Assembly (NCBI RefSeq): GCF_030067675.1
Contig: NZ_JASJEV010000012.1
Location: 1 to 64,000 of the forward strand
Source: Chelatococcus albus
GTDB taxonomy: Bacteria > Pseudomonadota > Alphaproteobacteria > Rhizobiales > Beijerinckiaceae
Reading direction: 5' to 3'
Length of the DNA stretch: 64,000 nucleotides
A program made the translations under genes and the position numbers. Position 1 is the stretch's first letter. The number at the start of each line of letters is the position of its first letter. Below the pieces are notes generated by a model. The model ran no database searches and had not been told where the DNA came from. It saw nothing but the letters and a program-made list of their open reading frames with translations. Below are positions 1-7,686 of the stretch, one piece after another.

Positions 1-55
1 CAAACGCGACATCCTCCTCGAAACCAGCAGCCACAACGGCGACGACGAGGAATGA
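1..55 (+). CDS. 3' end of a truncated gene, probably DNA translocase FtsK
   Basis: Only the last 17 codons lie in the window, read in the frame starting at base 2 and ending with TGA at 53-55. The visible tail contains KRDILLE followed by an acidic GDDEE end. FtsK translocases of this order end with a similar GKREIL-type segment from the winged-helix gamma domain. ftsK usually sits directly upstream of lolA in Hyphomicrobiales, and a lolA-like gene follows here. The call therefore rests on seven residues plus gene order, and it needs the upstream sequence to be secure. Confidence 0.4.
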   Translation, partial: KRDILLETSSHNGDDEE

Positions 56-207
56 GGGGGCAGGAAAAGCGGGCCGCGATGACGGTCGCGCTTTCGCCAC
101 ATCATGCCCCTAAGTGAGGCAGGGAAAGACGCCGCCATGACGCCACGACACATGTCCGGGCGGCAGGCGTGCCGCAACGAGGCGGCCGCCGACCGGCCGA
201 CCATTCG

Positions 208-1101
208 ATGATCCAGTCCACGCAAGCCCGCCTCATCCGTGTCCTGTCGGCTCTCGCCCTGTGCACCGCGCCCGTTGCCGGCGCGTGGGCCGAGGGCGCG
301 CGCGATCCTCTGACGGGCTTCATCGACAATCTTCTGGGCAGGAAGCAGCCGACGCTGCAGGCCGAGCCGCAGGATGCGGCCCCCGAGGCCCCGGCGCCGC
401 CCGGCGCCGCGGCTCCGCAGCCGCCGCGCAGCGCCGGCCATCCCCTGCCGCCGCGGCGGCCGGCGGATCTCGGGATCGCATCAGCGCCCGCCGCTCCTGC
501 GCCCGTTCCGACGAGCGCGCCCGCTGCCGCGGCAGCGGCACAGAACGCGGCGCAGGCAAGGCCCAGCGCCCCCGGGGCCCTGGTGCCTCCTGCCCTGCCC
601 GCCACGCCCCAGGCGGCGCTTGAGCGCGTCAACGCCTTCCTCAACGGCTACGACAGCATGACAGGCCGTTTCATCCAGTTCAGCGCCGACGGGCGGCGTG
701 CCGAAGGCACGCTCTACGTGCAGCGGCCGGGGCGGCTGCGCTTCCAGTACAACCCGCCGAGCACGCTCGAGATCGTCGCTGACGGGCGTTCTGTGGCCGT
801 GCGCGACAAGAAGCTCAACACCAACGACGTCTATTCCATCGGCCAGACGCCGCTGAAGTTCCTGCTCAAGGACCGCATCGACCTCGCGACCGACACGAAG
901 GTCCTCAACGTCGTCAACAACCCCGATGGTGTGGTGCGCGTCGTGCTGGAAGATTCGAGCACCCTCGGCGGCACTTCGCGGATCACGCTGATGTTCGACG
1001 CCAAGGCGAACGTGCTGAAGCAGTGGACCGTGCTCGACCCGCAGGGCTACGAGACGTCCGTCGCCCTCTACGATCTCGACATCAGGAAGCGTGCGAACTG
1101 A
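208..1101 (+). CDS. lolA: LolA-like outer-membrane lipoprotein carrier protein
   Basis: This 297-residue exported protein belongs to the LolA family, periplasmic chaperones that carry lipoproteins from the LolCDE transporter to the outer membrane. The ATG at 208 is preferred over the in-frame codon at 169 because it begins directly with a signal peptide (basic N-terminus, hydrophobic LSALALCTAPVAGAWA). A proline/alanine-rich linker of roughly 100 residues follows. The LolA fold comes next and includes RFIQFSADG, GTLYVQRPGRLRFQY and a region ending LFDLDIR-like (LYDLDI). The linker makes it longer than the usual family length of about 200-230 residues, which is common in this order. It follows the probable ftsK tail and converges on the next gene. 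Confidence 0.8.
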   Translation: MIQSTQARLIRVLSALALCTAPVAGAWAEGARDPLTGFIDNLLGRKQPTLQAEPQDAAPEAPAPPGAAAPQPPRSAGHPLPPRRPADLGIASAPAAPAPVPTSAPAAAAAAQNAAQARPSAPGALVPPALPATPQAALERVNAFLNGYDSMTGRFIQFSADGRRAEGTLYVQRPGRLRFQYNPPSTLEIVADGRSVAVRDKKLNTNDVYSIGQTPLKFLLKDRIDLATDTKVLNVVNNPDGVVRVVLEDSSTLGGTSRITLMFDAKANVLKQWTVLDPQGYETSVALYDLDIRKRAN

Positions 1102-1105
1102 CGCG

Positions 1106-1124
1106 CCGGGTGCGGGGCACCCGG
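1106..1124. terminator. Hairpin between convergent lolA-like and CitE-like genes
   Basis: A perfect 8-bp inverted repeat (CCGGGTGC / GCACCCGG) with a 3-nt GGG loop lies 5 bases after the lolA stop and 9 bases from the stop of the convergent gene. There is no T-tract on either side, so it is a candidate bidirectional terminator by position and stability only. Confidence 0.4.
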
Positions 1125-1133
1125 GCTCGGCCG

Positions 1134-2018
1134 TCACGCCCCGCGCGCGCCGATCGCCTCGGCGAGGGCGACGACCCGTCGCGCCATGTCTGCGTGCAGC
1201 CGCTCGACCATGCGCCCGTCGAGTGCAATGGCGCCCTTGGCTGCGTTCTCCGGCAGGTTGAAGGCGTCGATGATGCGGCGGGCGCGTTCCACCTCCGCGT
1301 CGTCGGGGGCGAAGACGGCATTGGCCACGGGGATCTGGTTCGGATGGATCAGGGTCTTGCCGTCGAAGCCGAGATCCCGGCCCTGTTCGCATTCCGCCCG
1401 GAAGCCCGCCTCGTCGGCGAGGTCGTTGTAGACGCCGTCGATGATGTCGAGGCCGTGGGCGCGGGCCGCGGCGAGCGCAAGCGTGAGCCAGGGCAGCATC
1501 GCGGCGCGGCCCGGCACGAGGCGGGCGCGCGTTTCCTTGGCGAGATCGTTCGTGCCCATGACGAAACAGGCGAGCCGGGTTCGCGGGTCGCGCGCCGCCG
1601 CGGCGATCGCTGCAATGTCGAGGATGGCGAGCGGCGTCTCGATCATGGCCCAGACGCGCGTGCGCTCGCTCGTGCCCCGCGTCGCCAGCCGCTCGCTGAC
1701 GGCGCGCAGCGCGGCGGTGTCGGAGACCTTCGGCACGAGAATGGCGTCGGGGCCTGCATCCGCGGCGGCGGCGAGGTCCGTCTCGCCCCAGGGCGTGTCG
1801 AGGCCGTTGATGCGGATGACGACCTCGCGATGGCCGTAGCCGCCCGCCTTCACCGCTGCCGCCACCTGATGGCGGGCGGTCTCCTTCATGTCCGGCGCGA
1901 CGGCGTCCTCGAGATCGAGGATGACGGCATCGGCCGGCAGGCTGCGAGCCTTCTCCAGCGCGCGGGCGTTCGAGCCCGGCATGTAGAGGACGCTGCGGCG
2001 GGGACGGATGGTGGACAT
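1134..2018 (-). CDS. HpcH/HpaI aldolase / CitE-like CoA-ester lyase
   Basis: The 294-residue protein is a CitE/malyl-CoA lyase-like TIM-barrel enzyme, a family that cleaves or hydrolyses 3-hydroxy acyl-CoA esters such as malyl-CoA and citramalyl-CoA. The N-terminus RRSVLYMPGSNARAL is the family signature. The metal and CoA site is marked by LDLEDAVAPD, IRINGLDTPWG, LVPKVSD and MIETPLAILD. No citrate lyase alpha or gamma subunit is nearby, so it is a stand-alone lyase or thioesterase rather than citrate lyase beta. The ATG at 2018 matches the usual start of the family. The exact substrate cannot be read from sequence. Confidence 0.85.
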   Translation of the reverse strand: MSTIRPRRSVLYMPGSNARALEKARSLPADAVILDLEDAVAPDMKETARHQVAAAVKAGGYGHREVVIRINGLDTPWGETDLAAAADAGPDAILVPKVSDTAALRAVSERLATRGTSERTRVWAMIETPLAILDIAAIAAAARDPRTRLACFVMGTNDLAKETRARLVPGRAAMLPWLTLALAAARAHGLDIIDGVYNDLADEAGFRAECEQGRDLGFDGKTLIHPNQIPVANAVFAPDDAEVERARRIIDAFNLPENAAKGAIALDGRMVERLHADMARRVVALAEAIGARGA

Positions 2019-2157
2019 GAGGCGCTCCGGCGTGTCTTGTCGCGCTGCAGCATAGCGGCTCGACGGCTAGCAGCCATCCATGCGAAAGACGGAGGCGGCC
2101 TTCATCGGCGCTCGGACGGAGCAATGGGCAGGGCGCGCGCAGGACGAGGAGGCGCCG

Positions 2158-2895
2158 ATGAGCTGGGTCGCGGGCGTCGACGGTTGTCCGGCCGGCTGGA
2201 TCGCCGTTTTCCTGCCGACGGAGGGTGGCGGAGAGGCGCCGCCGGCGGTGGTGAGCGTTGCCACGGCCTTCGCCGCGGTCATCGACGCGGCGCGGGCGCC
2301 CGCGGTCGTTGCCGTCGACATGCCCATCGGCTTGCCGGCGCGCACCGGGCACGGCGGGCGCGGGCCGGAGAACGCCGTGCGCCCGCTCCTCGGGGGGCGC
2401 CAGTCGTCGGTCTTCTCGGTACCGTCGCGGGCAGCGGTCTATGCCGGCGACTACGGGGCGGCCTGTGCCGCGGCGCTCGCCACCTCCATCCCGCCGCGCA
2501 AGGTGTCGAAACAGTGCTTCCACCTCTTCCCGCGCATCCGGGAGATCGATGGCCTGCTGCGCGCCCGGCGGGAGCTCGTCGAGCGGGTGTATGAAGTGCA
2601 CCCGGAAGTCGCCTTCTGGCGGCTGAACGGCGGCCGCGCGCTTGACCTGCCCAAGAAGGTGAAGGGCAGCCCGCACGGGCCCGGTCTTGCCGAGCGCCGT
2701 GCCATCCTCGCGGCCGCGGGCCTGCCGGCCCCGCTCATCGAGGCGCCGCCGCCGCGCGGCGCGGGCCCGGACGACTATCTCGACGCGCTGGCGAACGCGC
2801 TGATCGCGCGCCGCATCCGGACGGGCGCGGCCCGGCCCTTCCCTGATCCGCCCGGCTGCGACGAGGAGGGCCTGCCGCTGGCCATCTGGGCCTGA
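2158..2895 (+). CDS. DUF429 domain protein
   Basis: This 245-residue protein matches the DUF429 family, which is predicted to adopt an RNase H-like fold and has no established reaction. Visible family features are the opening VAGVDGCPAGW with its acidic residue on the first strand, VAVDMPIGLP on the next core strand, and YEVHPEVAFW with EVHPE near residue 145. An in-frame codon exists at 2080, but the ATG at 2158 is chosen because the conserved first strand begins immediately after it. It is transcribed divergently from the CitE-like gene and is followed 76 bases later by the dehydratase gene on the same strand. Confidence 0.75.
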   Translation: MSWVAGVDGCPAGWIAVFLPTEGGGEAPPAVVSVATAFAAVIDAARAPAVVAVDMPIGLPARTGHGGRGPENAVRPLLGGRQSSVFSVPSRAAVYAGDYGAACAAALATSIPPRKVSKQCFHLFPRIREIDGLLRARRELVERVYEVHPEVAFWRLNGGRALDLPKKVKGSPHGPGLAERRAILAAAGLPAPLIEAPPPRGAGPDDYLDALANALIARRIRTGAARPFPDPPGCDEEGLPLAIWA

Positions 2896-2971
2896 GGCCT
2901 TGGCCGGGGAACGAAGCAGAGGCTATCCTTTCGCGGAATCGAGCCTTCCGACAGCCTCCCGCGAGCCATCC

Positions 2972-3940
2972 ATGACAAATCCCGTGTCCCGCGACGCCGT
3001 GCGCGCCGCTGACGAGCGCATTGCCGCGCATATTCGCCGCACGCCAGTCTTCGATCTGCCTGCGAGCGCCGCCAGGCACGCCTTCGACATCGACAATCCG
3101 GTGAACCTCAAGCTCGAGCTCTTCCAGCACGCTGGCTCCTTCAAGCCGCGCGGCGCCTTCAACACGCTCCTGTCAGAGGCGACGCCGGCGGCGGGCGTTG
3201 CCGCGGCCTCCGGCGGCAACCACGGCGCCGCAGTCGCCTACGTGGCGAAGACGCTCGGGGTGAAGGCGCGCATCTTCGTGCCGGAGATCGCGAGCCCCGC
3301 AAAGATCGCAGCGATCCGCAGCTTCGGCGCCGACATCGTCGTCGGCGGCGCGCGCTATGCCGACGCGCAGGAGGCCTGCGACCTCCATGTGGCCGAGACG
3401 GGGGCGCTGCGCGTCCATCCCTTCGCCGCCGAGGCGACCATCACCGGGCAGGGCACGGTCGGCTGCGAATGGGAGCGCCAGGCGCCCGGCCTCGACACCG
3501 TCCTCGTCGCGGTGGGCGGCGGCGGGCTCATCGCCGGCATCGCCTCCTGGTGGCACGGCAGCCCGGTCAAGGTCGTCGGCGTGGAGCCGGAGGGATCCCG
3601 CGCCCTCCATGCTGCGCTCGCCGCCGGCGGGCCGGTCGACGTGCCGGTCGAATCGGTCGCGGCCGATTCGCTCGGCGCCCGCAACGTCGGCGCGCTCGTC
3701 TACGGCATCTGCCGTGAGGCGGTCGACCACGTGGTCCTCGTCCCCGATGCGGCGATCACCGCGGCGCAGCGTCTTCTCTGGCGCGACTGGCGGATCGCTA
3801 CCGAACCCGGCGGCGCCACCGCGCTCGCCGCACTCCTCAGCGGCGCCTATCGCCCGGAAGGGGGCGAGCGTATCGGCGTGCTCGTTTGCGGCGGCAATGT
3901 CGATCTCTCCACGCTCGCGGCGATCGCGGCGGCACAATGA
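2972..3940 (+). CDS. Threonine/serine dehydratase (fold-type II PLP enzyme)
   Basis: The 322-residue protein belongs to the PLP-dependent threonine/serine dehydratase family, which deaminates hydroxyl amino acids to 2-oxo acids. The PLP lysine lies in SFKPRGAFN. The phosphate-binding loop is GGGGLIAGI, and the substrate-binding segment is ASGGNHGAAVAY. It ends without a C-terminal ACT domain, so it resembles the catabolic or promiscuous enzymes rather than feedback-regulated IlvA. The ATG at 2972 is chosen because the in-frame codons upstream encode a non-conserved, Arg/Ser-rich stretch. Related enzymes include hydroxyaspartate dehydratases and racemases, so the substrate is not fixed. Confidence 0.8.
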   Translation: MTNPVSRDAVRAADERIAAHIRRTPVFDLPASAARHAFDIDNPVNLKLELFQHAGSFKPRGAFNTLLSEATPAAGVAAASGGNHGAAVAYVAKTLGVKARIFVPEIASPAKIAAIRSFGADIVVGGARYADAQEACDLHVAETGALRVHPFAAEATITGQGTVGCEWERQAPGLDTVLVAVGGGGLIAGIASWWHGSPVKVVGVEPEGSRALHAALAAGGPVDVPVESVAADSLGARNVGALVYGICREAVDHVVLVPDAAITAAQRLLWRDWRIATEPGGATALAALLSGAYRPEGGERIGVLVCGGNVDLSTLAAIAAAQ

Positions 3941-4100
3941 ACCGGTGATCGGCTTCTAATTGACGGTATAAAAATGTAATATTGCGGCAACCTCTCATAG
4001 AGGTGCGGTCACCACAGGGGCGTCGACTTCGCCGCTCTGGACAAAAACCGTCGATATGCTATCCCGCGACGGGATACGACGATCGCGCGTGAGGGTGACC

Positions 4101-4769
4101 ATGTTTCCGCAGCGGCTGACCGAGGGATATCGCAACTTTCTCGGAGAGCGCTTCGCGAGCGAGCGCGCCCGCTACGAGAAGCTCGCCGAGACAGGCCAGA
4201 GCCCGGAGATCATGGTCATCGGCTGCTGTGACTCGCGCGTGTCGCCGGAGGTGATCTTCGACGCGAGCCCGGGTGAGCTCTTCGTCGTGCGCAATGTCGC
4301 CAATCTCGTGCCGCCCTACGAGATCGACACGCATCACCACGGCACCAGCGCGGCGCTCGAATATGCCGTGCAGGCGCTGAAGGTGAAGCATATCGTCGTG
4401 CTCGGCCACGCGCGCTGTGGCGGCATCCGCGCCTTCGCCGACGAGGCTGCTCCCCTGTCGCCGGGCGATTTCATCGGCAAATGGATGACGCTCGTCGCTC
4501 CTGCCGCGGCGCGGGTCGGCCCGCGCGGAACGGGCGACGTAACCGACTACATGACTCGGCTCGAACTCGCCGCCGTCGAGAACAGTCTTTCCAATCTGAT
4601 GACATTCCCCTGCGTGCGCACCCTCGTCGAGAAGGGGCGGCTTTCGCTGCACGGGGCCTATTTCGGGGTCGCGACCGGCCGGCTCCTCGTGCGCAACCCG
4701 GCGACCGGCGCCTTCGAGCCGGTGGTCGAGGACATGCCGGAGCGCGTCTCGACCATCCGCTGCACGTGA
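4101..4769 (+). CDS. Beta-class carbonic anhydrase
   Basis: The 222-residue zinc enzyme interconverts carbon dioxide and bicarbonate. The zinc ligands of beta-carbonic anhydrases are present: Cys42 in GCCDSRVSP with its Asp-Arg dyad, and the His and Cys in GHARCGGI. The segment HHHGTSAALEYAV between them is also typical. The start at 4101 is used because family homology (RLTEGYRNF) begins right after it. The 160 bases upstream include an AT-rich patch (about 3953-3985) that is unusual for this GC-rich window and probably holds the promoter. The gene converges on asd with a hairpin between them. Confidence 0.9.
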   Translation: MFPQRLTEGYRNFLGERFASERARYEKLAETGQSPEIMVIGCCDSRVSPEVIFDASPGELFVVRNVANLVPPYEIDTHHHGTSAALEYAVQALKVKHIVVLGHARCGGIRAFADEAAPLSPGDFIGKWMTLVAPAAARVGPRGTGDVTDYMTRLELAAVENSLSNLMTFPCVRTLVEKGRLSLHGAYFGVATGRLLVRNPATGAFEPVVEDMPERVSTIRCT

Positions 4770-4822
4770 TGGCCTTCGCCCGGGCCGGCGGGCGGAACGG
4801 GGAGCGGCAGGCGCGCCGACAA

Positions 4823-4841
4823 CCCGGGGAGAAACCCCGGG
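4823..4841. terminator. Hairpin between convergent carbonic anhydrase and asd genes
   Basis: A perfect 7-bp stem (CCCGGGG / CCCCGGG) with loop AGAAA sits in the 97-base space between two convergent stop codons. There is no run of T on either strand. Its position supports a shared terminator, but the structure alone is weak evidence. Confidence 0.4.
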
Positions 4842-4866
4842 CCGGCGGCATCGATTGAGCGGGCCG

Positions 4867-5901
4867 TCAGGCCGCCTGCTTCTTGGCGGAGATGAGCTTG
4901 CGGTTGACGAGGCACTCCGCGATCTGCACCGCGTTGAGCGCCGCGCCCTTGCGCAGGTTGTCGGAGACGATCCACATGGCGAGGCCGTTCTCGACGGTCG
5001 CGTCCTCGCGGATGCGGCTGATATAGGTCGCGTCCTCGCCGGCGGCCTCGTGCGGCGTGATGTAGCCGCCGGCCTCGCGCTTGTCGATGACGATGCAGCC
5101 CGGCGCCGAGCGCAGGATCTCGCGCGCCTCGTCGGCCGTGATCGGCTTCTCGAACTCGATGTTCACCGCCTCCGAATGCGAGATGAACACCGGCACGCGC
5201 ACGCAAGTCGCCGTGAGCTTGATCTTCGGGTCGAGGATCTTCTTGGTCTCGACCGTCATCTTCCACTCTTCCTTCGTGAACCCGTCCTCCATGAACACGT
5301 CGATGTGGGGGATCAGGTTGAAGGCGATGCGCTTCGGAAACTTCTTCTCCTTCACCTCGCCGGCGGTGAAGACGGCGCGGGTCTGGTCGAAGAGCTCGTC
5401 CATGGCCTCCTTGCCGGCGCCGGAGACGGACTGGTAGGTGGCGACGACGACGCGCTTGATGGCTGCCGCGTCGTGCAGGGGCTTCAGCGCCACGACGAGC
5501 TGGGCGGTCGAGCAGTTCGGATTGGCGATGATGTTCTTCTTGGTGAAGCCCTTCACCGCGTCGGCGTTCACCTCCGGCACGATCAGCGGCACGTCCGGGT
5601 CATAGCGGAAGGCCGAGGAATTATCGATGACAACCGCGCCCTGGGCGCCGATCCGCGGCGACCACTGCTTCGACACCTCGCCGCCGGCGGACATGAGGCA
5701 GATATCGACGTCGGAGAAGTCGAAGGTCTCGAGATCCTTCACCTTCAGCGTCCGGTCGCCGAAGGAAACCTCCTGGCCGAGGCTGCGGCGCGAGGCAAGC
5801 GCCACCACCTCGTCGGCGGGAAAGGCGCGTTCGGCCAGGATGTCGAGCATCTCGCGGCCCACGTTGCCCGTGGCACCGACGACGGCGACCTTGTAACCCA
5901 T
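4867..5901 (-). CDS. asd: Aspartate-semialdehyde dehydrogenase
   Basis: This 344-residue enzyme reduces aspartyl phosphate to aspartate semialdehyde with NADPH, feeding lysine/diaminopimelate, threonine and methionine synthesis. The Rossmann motif VGATGNVG opens the protein, and the catalytic cysteine is Cys130 in ANPNCSTAQL. SVSGAGKEAMDEL and HIDVFMEDGF are further family segments. A good ribosome-binding site (CAGGAGA) precedes the ATG at 5901. Together with leuB, leuD and leuC further along the same strand it reflects the leu-asd order usual in Hyphomicrobiales. The reading frame remains open far upstream, but that extension is not conserved coding. Confidence 0.95.
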   Translation of the reverse strand: MGYKVAVVGATGNVGREMLDILAERAFPADEVVALASRRSLGQEVSFGDRTLKVKDLETFDFSDVDICLMSAGGEVSKQWSPRIGAQGAVVIDNSSAFRYDPDVPLIVPEVNADAVKGFTKKNIIANPNCSTAQLVVALKPLHDAAAIKRVVVATYQSVSGAGKEAMDELFDQTRAVFTAGEVKEKKFPKRIAFNLIPHIDVFMEDGFTKEEWKMTVETKKILDPKIKLTATCVRVPVFISHSEAVNIEFEKPITADEAREILRSAPGCIVIDKREAGGYITPHEAAGEDATYISRIREDATVENGLAMWIVSDNLRKGAALNAVQIAECLVNRKLISAKKQAA

Positions 5902-6384
5902 GGATGTTTCTCCTGTTCGTCTCTCCCCGGGGAGCCCTTCGCACCTTCGCCTCGGGTGCTGCCTCTCGCCCCGTGGGGAGAGGACCGGGGGACGAGCGAA
6001 CGTTAGCCGGCCGTTTTCGCGGCCGTCGTGCCGGTTTTCGTTTTCGTCGTCGTGACGGGCGCCGTCGCGCCGCGGAGCGCCGCGGCGATGAAGGTCGTCT
6101 CGATGAGGCGGACACCGGTCATGGCTGACGAATCGTCCTGACTGCGGAACCGTGTTGGATCGCGCCTGATCATGCCTTGCGGGGAACGCGACAGGAACCC
6201 CACCGGCCGCCGGCGACACATCCTTGCGCGGACGGCGCCGCAGAGCAACACCAAGAGGCGGTGCCCTGTCAAGCCGATCATGGCTGCCTGCCGCTCCGCC
6301 CCATCGCGACGACGTGATCGCCCGACCGCTGGCGCCGCCGCAACGGCGCGCCATGCTGGCGGCGTCGTGGAGGAGGAAAGCGCC
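5902..6384. other. 483-base divergent intergenic region with two palindromes
   Basis: The region separates asd (minus) from the dioxygenase-like gene (plus) and should carry both promoters. It holds a perfect 12-bp palindrome CTCCCCGGGGAG at 5923-5934 and a second hairpin CCTCTC[G]CCCC-GT-GGGGAGAGG at 5962-5983. Both lie within the likely asd leader. A 39-codon minus-strand ORF (6003-6122) rich in Thr, Lys and Ala in its second half has no ribosome-binding site or recognisable family, and I do not call it. No clear promoter motif was identified. Confidence 0.5.
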
Positions 6385-7059
6385 ATGACCCTGGTGATCA
6401 CGCCGCAGATCGGGCGGCGCCGCTTCCTCGCCGGCGGGCTCACGGCAACAGGCGCCCTGCTGCTGCCGACCCGTCTCTTCGCCCAAGCCGGGCAGGGCGG
6501 CCTCGTGGCGACGCCGGCGCAGACCGCCGGCCCCTTCTATCCCACGACCCTGCCCGCCGACATCGACAACGATCTCGTCGTGCTGCGGGGCTCCGACGCC
6601 CGCGCCGAGGGCGTGGTGGCCCACGTCATGGGCCGCGTCCTCGGTCTCGACGGCCGGCCCATCGCCGGTGCGGAAGTCGAGATCTGGCAGTGCGATGCGC
6701 ATGGCCGCTACCTGCATCCGGGGAGCGTGGGCAGCCGGCCGCGCGACACGGCCTTCCAGGGCTATGGACGCAGCACGACGGCCGGCGACGGCACCTACCG
6801 CTTCCGCACCATCCGGCCGGTTCCCTATGCAGGACGGACGCCGCACATCCATTTCGCCGTGACGGCGCCGGGGCGGCCTCCCCTGGTCACGCAGATGTAT
6901 GTCGCCGGCGAGCCGCAGAACGCGGCCGATTTCGTCTACCGGGGCATCCGCGACCCGCGGCAGCGTGAGGCTGTGACCGTGCCGCTCGAGCCGGCGAACG
7001 GCATCGAGGCGGGGGCGCTAGCCGGCCGCTTCGACATCGTGCTCGGCGTGCTCGGTTGA
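6385..7059 (+). CDS. Tat-exported intradiol ring-cleavage dioxygenase-like protein
   Basis: The 224-residue protein resembles the beta-sandwich of protocatechuate and catechol dioxygenases, non-haem Fe(III) enzymes that open aromatic rings between two hydroxyls. A twin-arginine signal (GRRRFLAGG and a hydrophobic stretch ending LFAQA) indicates periplasmic location after folding. Family segments include TAGPFYP, IAGAEVEIWQCDAHGRY with the first Tyr ligand region, FRTIRPVPYAGRTPHIHF carrying the Tyr and His ligands, and LVTQMYVAGEP. The ATG at 6385 has a strong AGGAGGAAAG site upstream. Its last 42 bases overlap the convergent GNAT gene. Exported members are poorly characterised, so the substrate is unknown. 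Confidence 0.8.
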   Translation: MTLVITPQIGRRRFLAGGLTATGALLLPTRLFAQAGQGGLVATPAQTAGPFYPTTLPADIDNDLVVLRGSDARAEGVVAHVMGRVLGLDGRPIAGAEVEIWQCDAHGRYLHPGSVGSRPRDTAFQGYGRSTTAGDGTYRFRTIRPVPYAGRTPHIHFAVTAPGRPPLVTQMYVAGEPQNAADFVYRGIRDPRQREAVTVPLEPANGIEAGALAGRFDIVLGVLG

Positions 7060-7530
7060 GAGCGCGTCTCCCGCAAGGCTGAAGCGGTAGAAGACCTTCT
7101 CCATGCGGGTTGCGCCAAGGCGCTCGTAGAGGCGCCGGGCGCCAGCATTGGCCATGTCCGTCGTCAGGTCGATGCGGCCGATGCCGCTGTCGCGGGCGAA
7201 GGCGGCGATGGCGCGCAGCATGGCGGCGCCGATGCCACGCCCGCGCAGCGCCTCGAGCACGAAGAGGTCCTTGACGAAGACCACGCCCTGCAACCGGTGG
7301 CCGGGCCGCAGCACGGCGAGACAGGCGACGCCGACCGGCCGGTCGCCGAGGCTCGCCAGGAGAAAGTGCGTGCCCTCGCGCGTCGCGAAGACCGTTTCCA
7401 CCATGGCGAGCGTGCGGGCGTAGCCTGGTGCGCGCGCCTCGCCCAGGTAATAGCGGTCGAGGGCGTCGATGAGCCCGGCCACGGCTGTTGCGTCCGCCGC
7501 CGTGGCGAAGCGGCAGGTGAGGGCGTCCAC
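7018..7530 (-). CDS. GNAT family N-acetyltransferase
   Basis: This 170-residue protein has the GNAT acetyl-CoA fold. The opening FATAADATAVAGLI is the usual strand-helix start. The central KDLFVLEALRGRGIGAAML contains the R-G-x-G-I-G pyrophosphate-binding loop, and LYERLGATRMEKVFYRF is the typical C-terminal strand. The start is a GTG at 7530 because a strong AAGGAGA lies about 8 bases upstream on the minus strand; the longer frame begins with a non-conserved arginine-rich segment. Its 3' end runs 42 bases into the convergent dioxygenase gene. Acceptor substrate is unknown. Confidence 0.8.
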   Translation of the reverse strand: MDALTCRFATAADATAVAGLIDALDRYYLGEARAPGYARTLAMVETVFATREGTHFLLASLGDRPVGVACLAVLRPGHRLQGVVFVKDLFVLEALRGRGIGAAMLRAIAAFARDSGIGRIDLTTDMANAGARRLYERLGATRMEKVFYRFSLAGDALSTEHAEHDVEAAG

Positions 7531-7686
7531 GGGCTGTCTCCTTAACGGTCTCGGGCGGCGGGGTAACCTGCCGTTGACTCTTTCCGACGATTTGCGCCCG
7601 TCGGTAACCGGAGCCTTAAGGCCACCGTGCAAAATCTCCGCTCTTCAGACGGAACAGCTTCGCCGACAGGAGGGATGGGGCGCATC

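Noticed and set aside
481-2676. A 731-codon minus-strand frame overlapping lolA, the CitE-like gene and the DUF429 gene
   Set aside because: It crosses three recognised genes and has no family motif; this is a composition artefact.
3959-3985. TTGACG followed by AT-rich sequence as a sigma-70 promoter of the carbonic anhydrase gene
   Set aside because: The TAATAT-like element is only 11 bases after TTGACG, so spacing is wrong. I keep only the statement that the patch is AT-rich.
5902-6000. Lysine riboswitch ahead of asd
   Set aside because: Two palindromes are present, but nothing resembles the multi-helix lysine aptamer, and the segment is too short.
6003-6122. A 39-codon minus-strand ORF between asd and the dioxygenase-like gene
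   Set aside because: No ribosome-binding site, low-complexity Thr/Lys/Ala tail and no family resemblance. Real expression cannot be excluded but is not supported.
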